64,000 bases of DNA from Planctomycetota bacterium (GTDB lineage Bacteria > Planctomycetota > PLA2 > JAEUHO01). Position numbers and translations under genes: made by a program. Of this stretch, positions 45,120 through 52,452 are shown in pieces (the first letter of the stretch is position 1; each line of letters begins with the position of its first letter). The notes beneath the pieces were generated by a model. The model was given only the letters and a program-made list of their open reading frames with translations, was not told the DNA's origin and did no database searches. The stretch lies in NCBI GenBank assembly GCA_029259775.1, contig JAJDEN010000015.1:186001-250000 (forward strand), given 5' to 3'.

Positions 45120-46088
45120 ATGGGCAAGTACCTGGTGACCGGCGGAGCCGGCTTTCTCGGATCCAACATCGTCGAGTCGCTTGTCGCCAATGGCGACAAG
45201 GTCGTCGTGTACGACAACTTCTCGACCGGTTCGAAGAAGAACGTCCAGGATTACAAGCAGACCGAGGTGCGCATCGTCGAGGGCGATGTGTGCGATGACA
45301 AGCTGCTGCGCAAGGCCACGCGGGGCTGTGACTATCTCCTGCACCTCGCGGGCACGCCCGGTGTGGCCTCGTCCGTGAAGAACCCCGGCGACGTGCTCGA
45401 GGTCGCCTTCAAGGGCACCCTCAACGCCCTGTCCGCCGCGCGCGATCTCAAGGTCAAGCGCTTCATCTACGCTTCGTCCTGTGCCGTCTACGGTGAGAGC
45501 CCGGTCCTCCCCAAGGAGGAGACGATGCTCGCTTCGCCGTACAGCCCGTACGGCGCCGCGGCCCTGCTCGGCGAAGAGCTGTCACGCGTCTTCTACGCGA
45601 CCTACCGCCTCGAGACGGTCTGCTTGCGTCTGTTCAACGTGTACGGGCCGCGGCAGGCGACGACCGGCGATTCCGCCGGCGTGGTCGCGCGTTTCTGTGC
45701 CGCGATCCTCAAGGGGGAGACGCCCGAGATCTACGGCGACGGCAAGCAGTCGCGTGACTTCGTCTACATCTCCGACGTGGTGGAGGCCTTCCGTCTCGCG
45801 TGCACCGCGCCAAAGGCCGAGGGCGAAGTATTCAACATCGCTTCGGGCAGCCGCATGAGCATCGGCGGGCTCCTGAGCGGCTTCCAGACCCTCCTCGAGA
45901 AGGAGATCCTCGGCGCGACGAAGGACGCACGTTCCTCCGACGTCCGTCACAGCCTGGCGGAGATCCTGAAGGCGCAGGAAGTGCTCGGCTACCGCCCGCG
46001 GATCGGCATCGGCGAGGGCTTGGCCCGTTCGCTGGTTTGGTACAAGAAGAACATGGGTAAAGCCCTCAAGGGCGCCCCCAGGATCTAG
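45120..46088 (+). CDS. NAD-dependent epimerase/dehydratase with a lost catalytic Lys
   Basis: 322 residues. Rossmann motif TGGAGFLGSNIVE at the start, followed by ASSCAVYGES and RLFNVYGPRQ, places it with UDP-GlcNAc/UDP-glucose 4-epimerases of the extended SDR group. The catalytic YxxxK reads YGAAA (Tyr144, Ala148), so the usual lysine that helps the tyrosine and cofactor is missing while the rest is intact. Either it has lost activity or a nearby residue stands in. It is probably part of a glycan locus with the preceding WecB-like gene. A TTG three bases before the ATG is also in frame. Confidence 0.8.
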   Translation: MGKYLVTGGAGFLGSNIVESLVANGDKVVVYDNFSTGSKKNVQDYKQTEVRIVEGDVCDDKLLRKATRGCDYLLHLAGTPGVASSVKNPGDVLEVAFKGTLNALSAARDLKVKRFIYASSCAVYGESPVLPKEETMLASPYSPYGAAALLGEELSRVFYATYRLETVCLRLFNVYGPRQATTGDSAGVVARFCAAILKGETPEIYGDGKQSRDFVYISDVVEAFRLACTAPKAEGEVFNIASGSRMSIGGLLSGFQTLLEKEILGATKDARSSDVRHSLAEILKAQEVLGYRPRIGIGEGLARSLVWYKKNMGKALKGAPRI

Positions 46089-46115
46089 CCCATGGGTACC
46101 GCCGGACGATACTCT

Positions 46116-46171
46116 CTCCCACACGACGTTCCGTCGCGCGGGGCTCCCACACGACGTTCCGTCGCGCAGGG
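46116..46171. repeat. 28-bp tandem duplication
   Basis: CTCCCACACGACGTTCCGTC and the next eight bases (46116-46143) are repeated at 46144-46171 with one difference (CGGGG versus CAGGG at the end). It lies in the 285-nt gene-free gap between the epimerase and the membrane glycosyltransferase, which also holds a TAGGGGC element at about 46264. Confidence 0.8.
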
Positions 46172-46263
46172 CCCGTTGGGCGTAGGTACGCCTGTGCGCG
46201 CTCGCCAGCTCGCACGCTGGCTCGAGCGTTTCCTCCTGGGATGTGCTCGCGTCTCCACTTGCC

Positions 46264-46308
46264 GTAGGGGCGACCCAAGCGACCGCGTAGCGGGAGCGGG
46301 TGGACGCC
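46264..46308. repeat. TAGGGGC-type element, variant
   Basis: The head GTAGGGGCGACC is followed by AAGCGACCGCGTAGCGGG and ends in GGACGCCC. It belongs to the family at 17397, 33999 and 50780 but has a different middle. Unlike those it lies between two genes of the same strand. Confidence 0.55.
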
Positions 46309-46373
46309 CATCGCCGTCGGAGTGAAGCGGCAGGCGCTCGGGACCGATCCCTAGGGGCAAGGACCGGTCTGTC

Positions 46374-47714
46374 TTGCCCTATCTCCGTCGTCGCTATCTG
46401 CTGCCGCTGTTGTTCGTGGTGGCGTTCTGCCTACGGACGCCCACGCTCGGCCTGCCCCTGGAGGGCGACAGCGCAGAGCTCGCAGGGTACGCGACGCAAC
46501 TCGCCGAGGGCGGCCCCTGGATACGTTCGGGGACCGCCCCGCTGCTGACGTGGCTGACCGCCGTCGCGGGCTCGGTGGGGGCCTCGCCGACGGCCGCGCT
46601 GCGCTGGATCGACGCGTTCCTGCTCGCGTGCCTCGCTCCCTTGCTCCTGCTGCTCGGAGTGCGACTCGGTCTCGACCGCGGGCGCGCCGCGCTGCTGGGC
46701 GGGCTCGTCGCCGTACACCCCCTGGCCCTGGCCGGGGCGGGCGGCATCGACCCGGGAAGCAGCAGCCTCGCCGCGTGCCTGCTGGTCGCGGCCCTGGTGA
46801 CGCTGGGCAGCCGCTCGCTGGTCATCCTCCGTCTGGGCGCCGGAGTGGTGCTGGCCCTCTGCCTCGCTGATGCCGCCGCCCTGGCGCTCGCGCCGCCCCT
46901 GCTCTGGCTCTACGCACGCCGCGAAGCCTCACCCCGCTTCCAGACGGCGGTCCTCATGCTCGGTGCCGGGCTGCTGCTGGCCGCTCCGTTCCTGTGGTTC
47001 GCCTGGCCGGCGAACAGCGTGGAACTCGGCGGGGTGGGGCTCTGGCTCCTGGCAGCCACCCTGGGCGTCCTCCTGCCCGGGCTCGTGCCCGGCCTGGTGC
47101 TGCTCTCCCGTCGCGGCGAGGTGGCGCACGCCTGGCTCGCTGCGTCCGGCGCAGCCGCGCTGCTCGTTCTCACGGGCGGCCCCGTCGCGGCCGTCGTCCT
47201 GCTCCCGCTGATCCTCGTGGCCGGGATCGAGGGCAGCATGAGCTTGCTCGGCGCATGGCGACGGCGCCTGGTGCCGGCGGCTGTAGGCGGCGCTCTCGTC
47301 GTCTCCGTGTGGCTCGTCTCGGGAGGACTGCAGGCCGCCCTGCTACCCGATGCGCCGGCGGCGGCCGGCCGCATGCATCACCTACGGGAGGCCATGCGCA
47401 GCGCGGCGACCGCGGCGGGCGAGCGCGGCTGGATCGTGCTCGCCATTGCCGACGGTCGCCCCGACGAGCAGGCCTCGCTTGCCGACCTGCAGCCGCATCA
47501 TTGGACCTGGACCGAGCGCGCCGCGGCGGACGGGGGTGCCCGGCGGCTGCACGTCTTCCCCGCCGCTGCGTTCGAGTCGGGGCGCAGTGTCGCCGTGATC
47601 GCGCCCGCCGGTCGCGAGGACGGCATCCACACGTTCGACGGGGCAGGCATCTTCCACGAGGAGGTCGTGCGGGAGGTCGGTCCGTACGTCGTCCTCCGCG
47701 CGCGACGACCGTAA
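46374..47714 (+). CDS. GT-C-like multi-pass membrane protein
   Basis: 446 residues from a TTG start; the sequence before it is gene-free and AAGGA stands at 11 nt. About ten hydrophobic helices are visible across residues ~10-330, followed by a soluble end. EGDSAEL after the first helix is the acidic loop seen in lipid-linked-sugar glycosyltransferases such as PMT/ArnT-like (GT39/GT83) proteins. The gene is followed by a GT2 polyprenol-sugar synthase after 9 nt, which fits: GT2 loads a lipid carrier and this enzyme would move the sugar to an acceptor outside. The sugar is unknown. Confidence 0.7.
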   Translation: MPYLRRRYLLPLLFVVAFCLRTPTLGLPLEGDSAELAGYATQLAEGGPWIRSGTAPLLTWLTAVAGSVGASPTAALRWIDAFLLACLAPLLLLLGVRLGLDRGRAALLGGLVAVHPLALAGAGGIDPGSSSLAACLLVAALVTLGSRSLVILRLGAGVVLALCLADAAALALAPPLLWLYARREASPRFQTAVLMLGAGLLLAAPFLWFAWPANSVELGGVGLWLLAATLGVLLPGLVPGLVLLSRRGEVAHAWLAASGAAALLVLTGGPVAAVVLLPLILVAGIEGSMSLLGAWRRRLVPAAVGGALVVSVWLVSGGLQAALLPDAPAAAGRMHHLREAMRSAATAAGERGWIVLAIADGRPDEQASLADLQPHHWTWTERAAADGGARRLHVFPAAAFESGRSVAVIAPAGREDGIHTFDGAGIFHEEVVREVGPYVVLRARRP

Positions 47715-47723
47715 AGTGTCGGC

Positions 47724-48425
47724 ATGAGTGGGAGCGACCATCCGATCCTGTCCGTGGTGATGCCGGTCTACAACGAGATCGCGACCATCGACGAGATCCT
47801 CGCGCAGGTCCTGGCCTCGCCCGAGGTGCGGGAGATCGTCGTCGTCGACGACGGCTCGACCGACGGCACGCGCGACCGCTTGGCCGAGATCAGCGATGAG
47901 CGCATCCGCGTCATCCTGCATCCCGTCAATCGGGGCAAGGGCGCCGCCGTCCGCACAGGGTTCGCGGAGGCCCGGGGCGACGTCGTCGTCGTCCAGGACG
48001 CCGATCTGGAGTACGACCCGGCCGAGTACCCGGTCCTGCTCCAGCCGATCCGTGCCGGTCTGGCGGACGCGGTCTACGGCAGCCGCTTCCTCGCCGGGTC
48101 GAGCCGGGTGCTCTATTACAAGCACCGGCTGGGCAACGGCTTGCTGACGTTCCTCAGCAACTTCGCGACGGATCTCAACCTCACGGACATGGAGACCTGC
48201 TACAAGGCCGTCCGCCGCGAGGTGCTCCAGAGCCTGGACCTGACCCAGGAGCGTTTTGGCATCGAGCCGGAGCTCACGGCCAAGCTTGCTCGTGCTGGCG
48301 CGCGCATCTACGAGGTGCCGGTCTCCTACCGCGGTCGTACGTACGCTGAGGGCAAGAAGATTGGATGGCGCGACGGCCTCAAGGCCGTGTGGTGCATCTG
48401 GAAGTACGGCGTCCTGCATCGTTGA
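47724..48425 (+). CDS. GT2 glycosyltransferase, polyprenyl-phosphate hexose synthase-like
   Basis: 233 residues. [42 protein letters not shown] and [12 protein letters not shown] (DxD metal site) are hallmarks of DPM1/GtrB-type family 2 enzymes; the GSRF and MxTCYKA blocks ([10 protein letters not shown]) follow. No membrane helices are attached, so it belongs to the single-domain type that acts on undecaprenyl or dolichyl phosphate. It is the partner of the preceding membrane protein. Confidence 0.9.
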   Translation: MSGSDHPILSVVMPVYNEIATIDEILAQVLASPEVREIVVVDDGSTDGTRDRLAEISDERIRVILHPVNRGKGAAVRTGFAEARGDVVVVQDADLEYDPAEYPVLLQPIRAGLADAVYGSRFLAGSSRVLYYKHRLGNGLLTFLSNFATDLNLTDMETCYKAVRREVLQSLDLTQERFGIEPELTAKLARAGARIYEVPVSYRGRTYAEGKKIGWRDGLKAVWCIWKYGVLHR

Positions 48426-48521
48426 TGCGCGCTGACCCGACGACAGCGATCGTCGGGTGCAACCAGGGCCCTCGGGCCGTTGCACTGTCGGCAAACGAGG
48501 GCTACATTCGCGCCTCGCAGG

Positions 48522-49646
48522 ATGTGCGCGGCAGACGCCATCCCGGGCGCCGAGGGAAGTTCGACATCGTTGGGATCGCAGCGCACCACATCCGGTCGAA
48601 CCGGCTCCAGCAGCCGGCGCCGCAAGCCACGCTGGCAGGAGCCCGCGTGGGTGGATTGGACGGACCAGGAGATCCTGGACCTGCGGCTCTGCGATCTCGG
48701 CGTCACGCTGCGCGGCACGTGGATCGAGCCCCTGGTGGAGAAACTCCACCACGAGCTTGCGCGTCGCGGCCTCCGCCTGCGGCCGCACGTGTGGCTGAGC
48801 AACGAGTGGTTCTCGCCCGATGGCGTGCCGGGGATCGCCGTGCCCTTCTATCTGGCGCATCCCCGCCTGATGCAGCTCGAGCGCCGACAGATGTTCCAGG
48901 TCGAGGGTGGCACGCAGGATGCCTGCATGCGCATCCTCCGGCACGAGGCCGGCCACGCGTTCGATACGGCGTACCGGCTGCGCCGCAAGAGCAAGTGGCG
49001 ACGCGTATTCGGCCGCTCCTCGCGCGCCTACCCGCACACCTACCGCCCCAAGGCCGAGAGCCGCAACCACGTACTCCATCTCGACTGGTGGTACGCCCAG
49101 AGCCACCCGTGCGAGGACTTCGCCGAGACGTTTGCCGTGTGGCTGAAGCCGGGCTCGCGCTGGCGCACCCACTACCAGGGATGGCCCGTGCTGAAGAAGC
49201 TCGAGTATGTGCAGGAGCTGGCCGAGGAAACGGCGACGTACCCGCCGCCCGTGCGCTCCAAGGCGCACATCGAGCCGTCCCGCGGCATGAAGCGGACGCT
49301 GCGCACCCACTACCGATCGCGGCGGGCGCGCTACGGCGTGGACTTGCCTGACTTCTTCGATCACCAGCTGCACAAGATCTTCGCTCCGGGCAAGGCGGCC
49401 ACGAGCGAGACGGCGTCCGCCTTCCTGCGGCGCGTCGCCAAGGACCTCCGCCGCCGTGTCGTGAGCGTCACCGGCACACACCCCTACACCGTGGATCAGT
49501 TCCTGGCCGAGATGGTCAGCCGCTGCAGGCGATTGAAGCTGCGCCGGTCGCGGTCGGAGCGGCATGTCAAGCTGGAGGCGGCAATCCTGCTGGCAGCCCA
49601 GGTCCTGGGCTACGTCAACGGGGGAGGCCATCACGTAGCCCTCTGA
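48522..49646 (+). CDS. putative zinc metallopeptidase (PF15887-like) paired with an ATP-grasp ligase
   Basis: 374 residues from the ATG at 48522; a TTG at 48480 is in frame too. The zinc site HEAGH (His141, Glu142, His145) is followed by EDFAETFAVWL (Glu198, Asp199, Glu202) as the third ligand region. Arg/Lys-rich segments surround it (RRKSKWRRVFGRSS). I see no signal peptide, so it likely acts in the cytoplasm. It is 23 nt ahead of a D-Ala-D-Ala ligase-like ATP-grasp enzyme, and both might form or trim a small peptide or protein tag, by analogy with other ATP-grasp/peptidase pairs; this is an inference. The extreme N-terminus (~45 residues) is not conserved. Confidence 0.75.
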   Translation: MCAADAIPGAEGSSTSLGSQRTTSGRTGSSSRRRKPRWQEPAWVDWTDQEILDLRLCDLGVTLRGTWIEPLVEKLHHELARRGLRLRPHVWLSNEWFSPDGVPGIAVPFYLAHPRLMQLERRQMFQVEGGTQDACMRILRHEAGHAFDTAYRLRRKSKWRRVFGRSSRAYPHTYRPKAESRNHVLHLDWWYAQSHPCEDFAETFAVWLKPGSRWRTHYQGWPVLKKLEYVQELAEETATYPPPVRSKAHIEPSRGMKRTLRTHYRSRRARYGVDLPDFFDHQLHKIFAPGKAATSETASAFLRRVAKDLRRRVVSVTGTHPYTVDQFLAEMVSRCRRLKLRRSRSERHVKLEAAILLAAQVLGYVNGGGHHVAL

Positions 49647-49669
49647 GCTGCCCGCGCTCGTCGGGCCAG

Positions 49670-50782
49670 ATGGGCTACGGCGAGAGGTGGAGCTGTCGGG
49701 CCGTGACGATCGCGGGCGGCAGGACGCGACCGGAGGTGGCGGCGGATGCAGCGGAGGACGCCTTGAAGCGCGTTCTGGCCCTCGTCGGGCGAGGGGCCCG
49801 CCCGCCGCGCAGCCTCGACGGGCTGACCGATGAGCAGGTCTCCCAGTGGAAGATGGAGTACGACGTGCTCGCGGCCCTCGAGACGGGCGGCCACGAAGCG
49901 GTCCCGCTCGAGGTCAGCTACGACCTGAACCGCATTCGCGAGGCGATCGAGGAGCACAAGCCGCACATCGTCTTCAACATGCTGGAAGACTTCCACGGCA
50001 ACGTGATCTTCGACCAGAACGTCGTCGCCTACCTCGAGCTCTTGAAGATGCCCTACACCGGGTGCAACCCGCGCGGTCTGGTGCTCAGTCGCGACAAGGC
50101 GTTGACGAAGAAGATCTGCACCTACCACCGCATCCCTACGCCGAAATTCGCGGTCTACGCACGGGGTCGCAAGGTCACACGTGTCAAGAAGGGGCTGACG
50201 TTTCCGCTCATCGTCAAGTCGCTGCTTGAAGACGCGTCCGTTGGCATCTCGCAGGCGTCGGTCGTGCACGATCTGGAGCAACTGGCCAAGCGCGTCGCCT
50301 TCATCCACGAGTCCGTCGGGGACGATGCGATCGTGGAGGAATTCATCGAAGGGCGTGAGCTCTACATGGGTGTGCTCGGCAATCTCCGGCTCGATACCTT
50401 CCCCTTGTGGGAACTCGACCTGGGCGAACTGCCGGAAGGCGCACCGCGCATCGCGACCGAGCGCATCAAGTGGAACCTCAAGTACCAGGAGAAGTACAAG
50501 ATCAACTCGGGGCTCGCCAAGGACGTGCCGGACGGCGTGCCCGAGCGCATCGCCCGCCTGAGCAAGCGCGTGTTCCGCTTGCTGGGTCTCAGCGGCTACG
50601 CCCGTCTCGACTGGCGCATGCGTGCGGACGGCCGCGTGTACTTGCTCGAGGCGAACGCCAACCCGGACCTCTCTCGCGACGAAGATCTCGCCCTGTCGGC
50701 GGAGGCGTACGGCTTGACGTACGAGGCGCTGGTCCAGCGGATCGTGAACCTCGGCTTCCGGCACTGCGCGAGCTGGGATTAG
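49670..50782 (+). CDS. D-Ala-D-Ala ligase-like ATP-grasp protein
   Basis: 370 residues. From the N-terminal RVLALVGRGARPPRSLDGL and WKMEYDVLAALETGGHEAVPLEV on, it follows the plan of D-alanine:D-alanine ligase relatives: PHIVFNMLEDFHGN, YTGCNPRGLVLSRDKALTKKI, FPLIVKSLLEDASVGIS, IVEEFIEGRELYMGVLGN and RLDWRMRADGRVYLLEANANPDLS (Mg-binding Glu/Asn). The Asn in EANANP is in place. Not close enough to Ddl to assume that substrate; an amide-forming ligase for another peptide is likely. It follows the zinc peptidase gene. Its TAG stop is the head of a repeat. Confidence 0.85.
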   Translation: MGYGERWSCRAVTIAGGRTRPEVAADAAEDALKRVLALVGRGARPPRSLDGLTDEQVSQWKMEYDVLAALETGGHEAVPLEVSYDLNRIREAIEEHKPHIVFNMLEDFHGNVIFDQNVVAYLELLKMPYTGCNPRGLVLSRDKALTKKICTYHRIPTPKFAVYARGRKVTRVKKGLTFPLIVKSLLEDASVGISQASVVHDLEQLAKRVAFIHESVGDDAIVEEFIEGRELYMGVLGNLRLDTFPLWELDLGELPEGAPRIATERIKWNLKYQEKYKINSGLAKDVPDGVPERIARLSKRVFRLLGLSGYARLDWRMRADGRVYLLEANANPDLSRDEDLALSAEAYGLTYEALVQRIVNLGFRHCASWD

Positions 50783-50876
50783 GGGCGCTTGGTCGCCGAG
50801 CCTTCCTTGATGAGGCGGGCGCGATGAGGTGGGCGGCCAACCGCTCGCGCTGCGCGCTCGCTGCGGCCGTCCCTAC
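50780..50876. repeat. TAGGGGC-type element between convergent genes
   Basis: TAGGGGCGC begins in the stop codon of the ATP-grasp gene (50780-50782) and is met at the other end by CCGTCCCTAC (to 50876), an imperfect inverted repeat. The middle has GGTGGGCGGCCAACCGCTCG-type GC-rich sequence. It separates two convergent genes. Confidence 0.7.
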
Positions 50877-50898
50877 GAAGTGATCAGCCGCAGGCAGA

Positions 50899-52308
50899 TC
50901 ACTTGTCCCGGCGGTTCTTGCGCGTCTTCTGCACCTTGCCAAGGATTTCGGCCGAGGCCTCCATGGCGTCGTCCCAGCCCTCGCGCTGGTCGGCGTCGTC
51001 GCCGCTGACGAACGCCAGCACGAAGCGGCCCTCGTGCGTCATCTGGAGCATCTGCTGGGTGCCGTCCTTCTCCCGCGTGGCCGCGAAGCCCGGCAGGCCG
51101 CCGTCACGGCCGGCGCCCTCTTCCGTCGTCGCGTCGCCCTTCTCGACGGCGCTCTTCGCGAGCGCCACGTAGCTTGCTGCCATGCCGCCCGTGCGGAACT
51201 CGAGCAGCCAGATCATGGCGTCGGGCGCGCCGGCCTTGCTCGCGGTGAACTTCTGGCCCTTCTTGTAGGAAGCGACCTCGCCCGACCAGATGCTGCGCTG
51301 GAGGGGCGTCATCCACGCCTCGACCTCGTCCGCCGGGCAGACGGCGGAGGCCATCGCCCAGCCATCGGCTGCGGGCAGCGCCGTGGCGAACTCCTTGGCG
51401 ATGCGCTCAGGAACCTGGCCCGCTTTCGAGAAACTCTGCAGGTACTCCGCGGGCTTGAAGATGTGGTTCCGGTCGGTGGGGGGCTGGCGCAGGACCTTCT
51501 TGAAGCTGCGCTTGCGCGCCGTGGCCTTCATGAACTTGTGGCCTGTGAGGATCGCGAACTTCGCTTCTGTCGCCAAGGCCTGCGACACGCCGGCGCTCTC
51601 CGCAGCGGCGGGTGCCGTGAGCAGCTTCACGAGCTTGTCGAAGTTGGCGCGATCGAACGACTCGTACTGGACCATGTAGTCCGTCACGCGTTCCGTCGTG
51701 TACTGGGCATGCCCCTCGAGCACGGCGCCAGCGCAGTGCACGGCGTCCAGGCTCTTGGCTCCGTCGAGGGCCGCCTTCCACTCCGGCAGGATCTTGCGGT
51801 CCAGGGCGATGACGCCCATGCGGATCATGAGCAGCTTGAGGACGTCGTCGCTGGTGAGGCTCTCGTCGCCGACCGCCTTGGCCGCCGCGACGGCGTTCTC
51901 CGGCAGCACGTGGATCATGTTGGCCTTGGGATCGTAGGCCGCGATGAGCTGACCGGCCAACGCTCGGCTCATGGCCACCACGCCCGCGTCGTCTTGCGCG
52001 CCGAGGGTACGGAAGGCCGCGTCCATGTCTTCGCGCAAGAAGGCGGCTACCTCGTCGACCGAGCTCGGCTTGGCCCCGGGGACCTCCTCGCCGAAGCTCA
52101 TGCCCGTCGCCTTGGTCACGTACTCGATCACCGCGGGCATGAGTTGGCTCAGGTGACGGGCGTTGGACCAGTTGCCACCCACAGACGAGACGGCGGCCGC
52201 GCCGCGCTTCTTCTTCTTCTTGGGGAGCTGCGGCTTCTCGAACGGGCTGACGAGGGCCAGCGCGACACCGAGAATCGGGATCAGAAGATGGATGGGGCGG
52301 AGATTCAT
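50899..52308 (-). CDS. secreted or membrane-anchored protein of unknown function
   Basis: 469 residues from the ATG at 52308. The N-terminus has a hydrophobic stretch (LLIPILGVALALVSPF) followed by a Lys-rich segment (PQLPKKKKKRG). EGHAQYTTERV (residues ~215-225) has the HxxY/E layout of peptidase-like or DUF families but the full HExxH is absent. The rest is alpha-helix rich and has no motif I recognise. The start lies divergent from the multiheme cytochrome (144-nt gap). Confidence 0.6.
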   Translation of the reverse strand: MNLRPIHLLIPILGVALALVSPFEKPQLPKKKKKRGAAAVSSVGGNWSNARHLSQLMPAVIEYVTKATGMSFGEEVPGAKPSSVDEVAAFLREDMDAAFRTLGAQDDAGVVAMSRALAGQLIAAYDPKANMIHVLPENAVAAAKAVGDESLTSDDVLKLLMIRMGVIALDRKILPEWKAALDGAKSLDAVHCAGAVLEGHAQYTTERVTDYMVQYESFDRANFDKLVKLLTAPAAAESAGVSQALATEAKFAILTGHKFMKATARKRSFKKVLRQPPTDRNHIFKPAEYLQSFSKAGQVPERIAKEFATALPAADGWAMASAVCPADEVEAWMTPLQRSIWSGEVASYKKGQKFTASKAGAPDAMIWLLEFRTGGMAASYVALAKSAVEKGDATTEEGAGRDGGLPGFAATREKDGTQQMLQMTHEGRFVLAFVSGDDADQREGWDDAMEASAEILGKVQKTRKNRRDK

Positions 52309-52452
52309 CGCGGCGGGCTCCGGGGTGGCGAGTCGCCTACTTTGCAACGCGGGTGCGCCCCGAGGCAAGCGCTGCCCGGGCGCGTTTCGGCCGGGTGCGG
52401 CACGCAGTATGCTCTGATGTCCGAGCCGACCTCGGGCCATGAGGAGCCGTGG

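Noticed and set aside
46092-46325. Short ORFs in the gap before the membrane glycosyltransferase
   Set aside because: They are made of the 28-bp duplication and the TAGGGGC element and have no support as genes.
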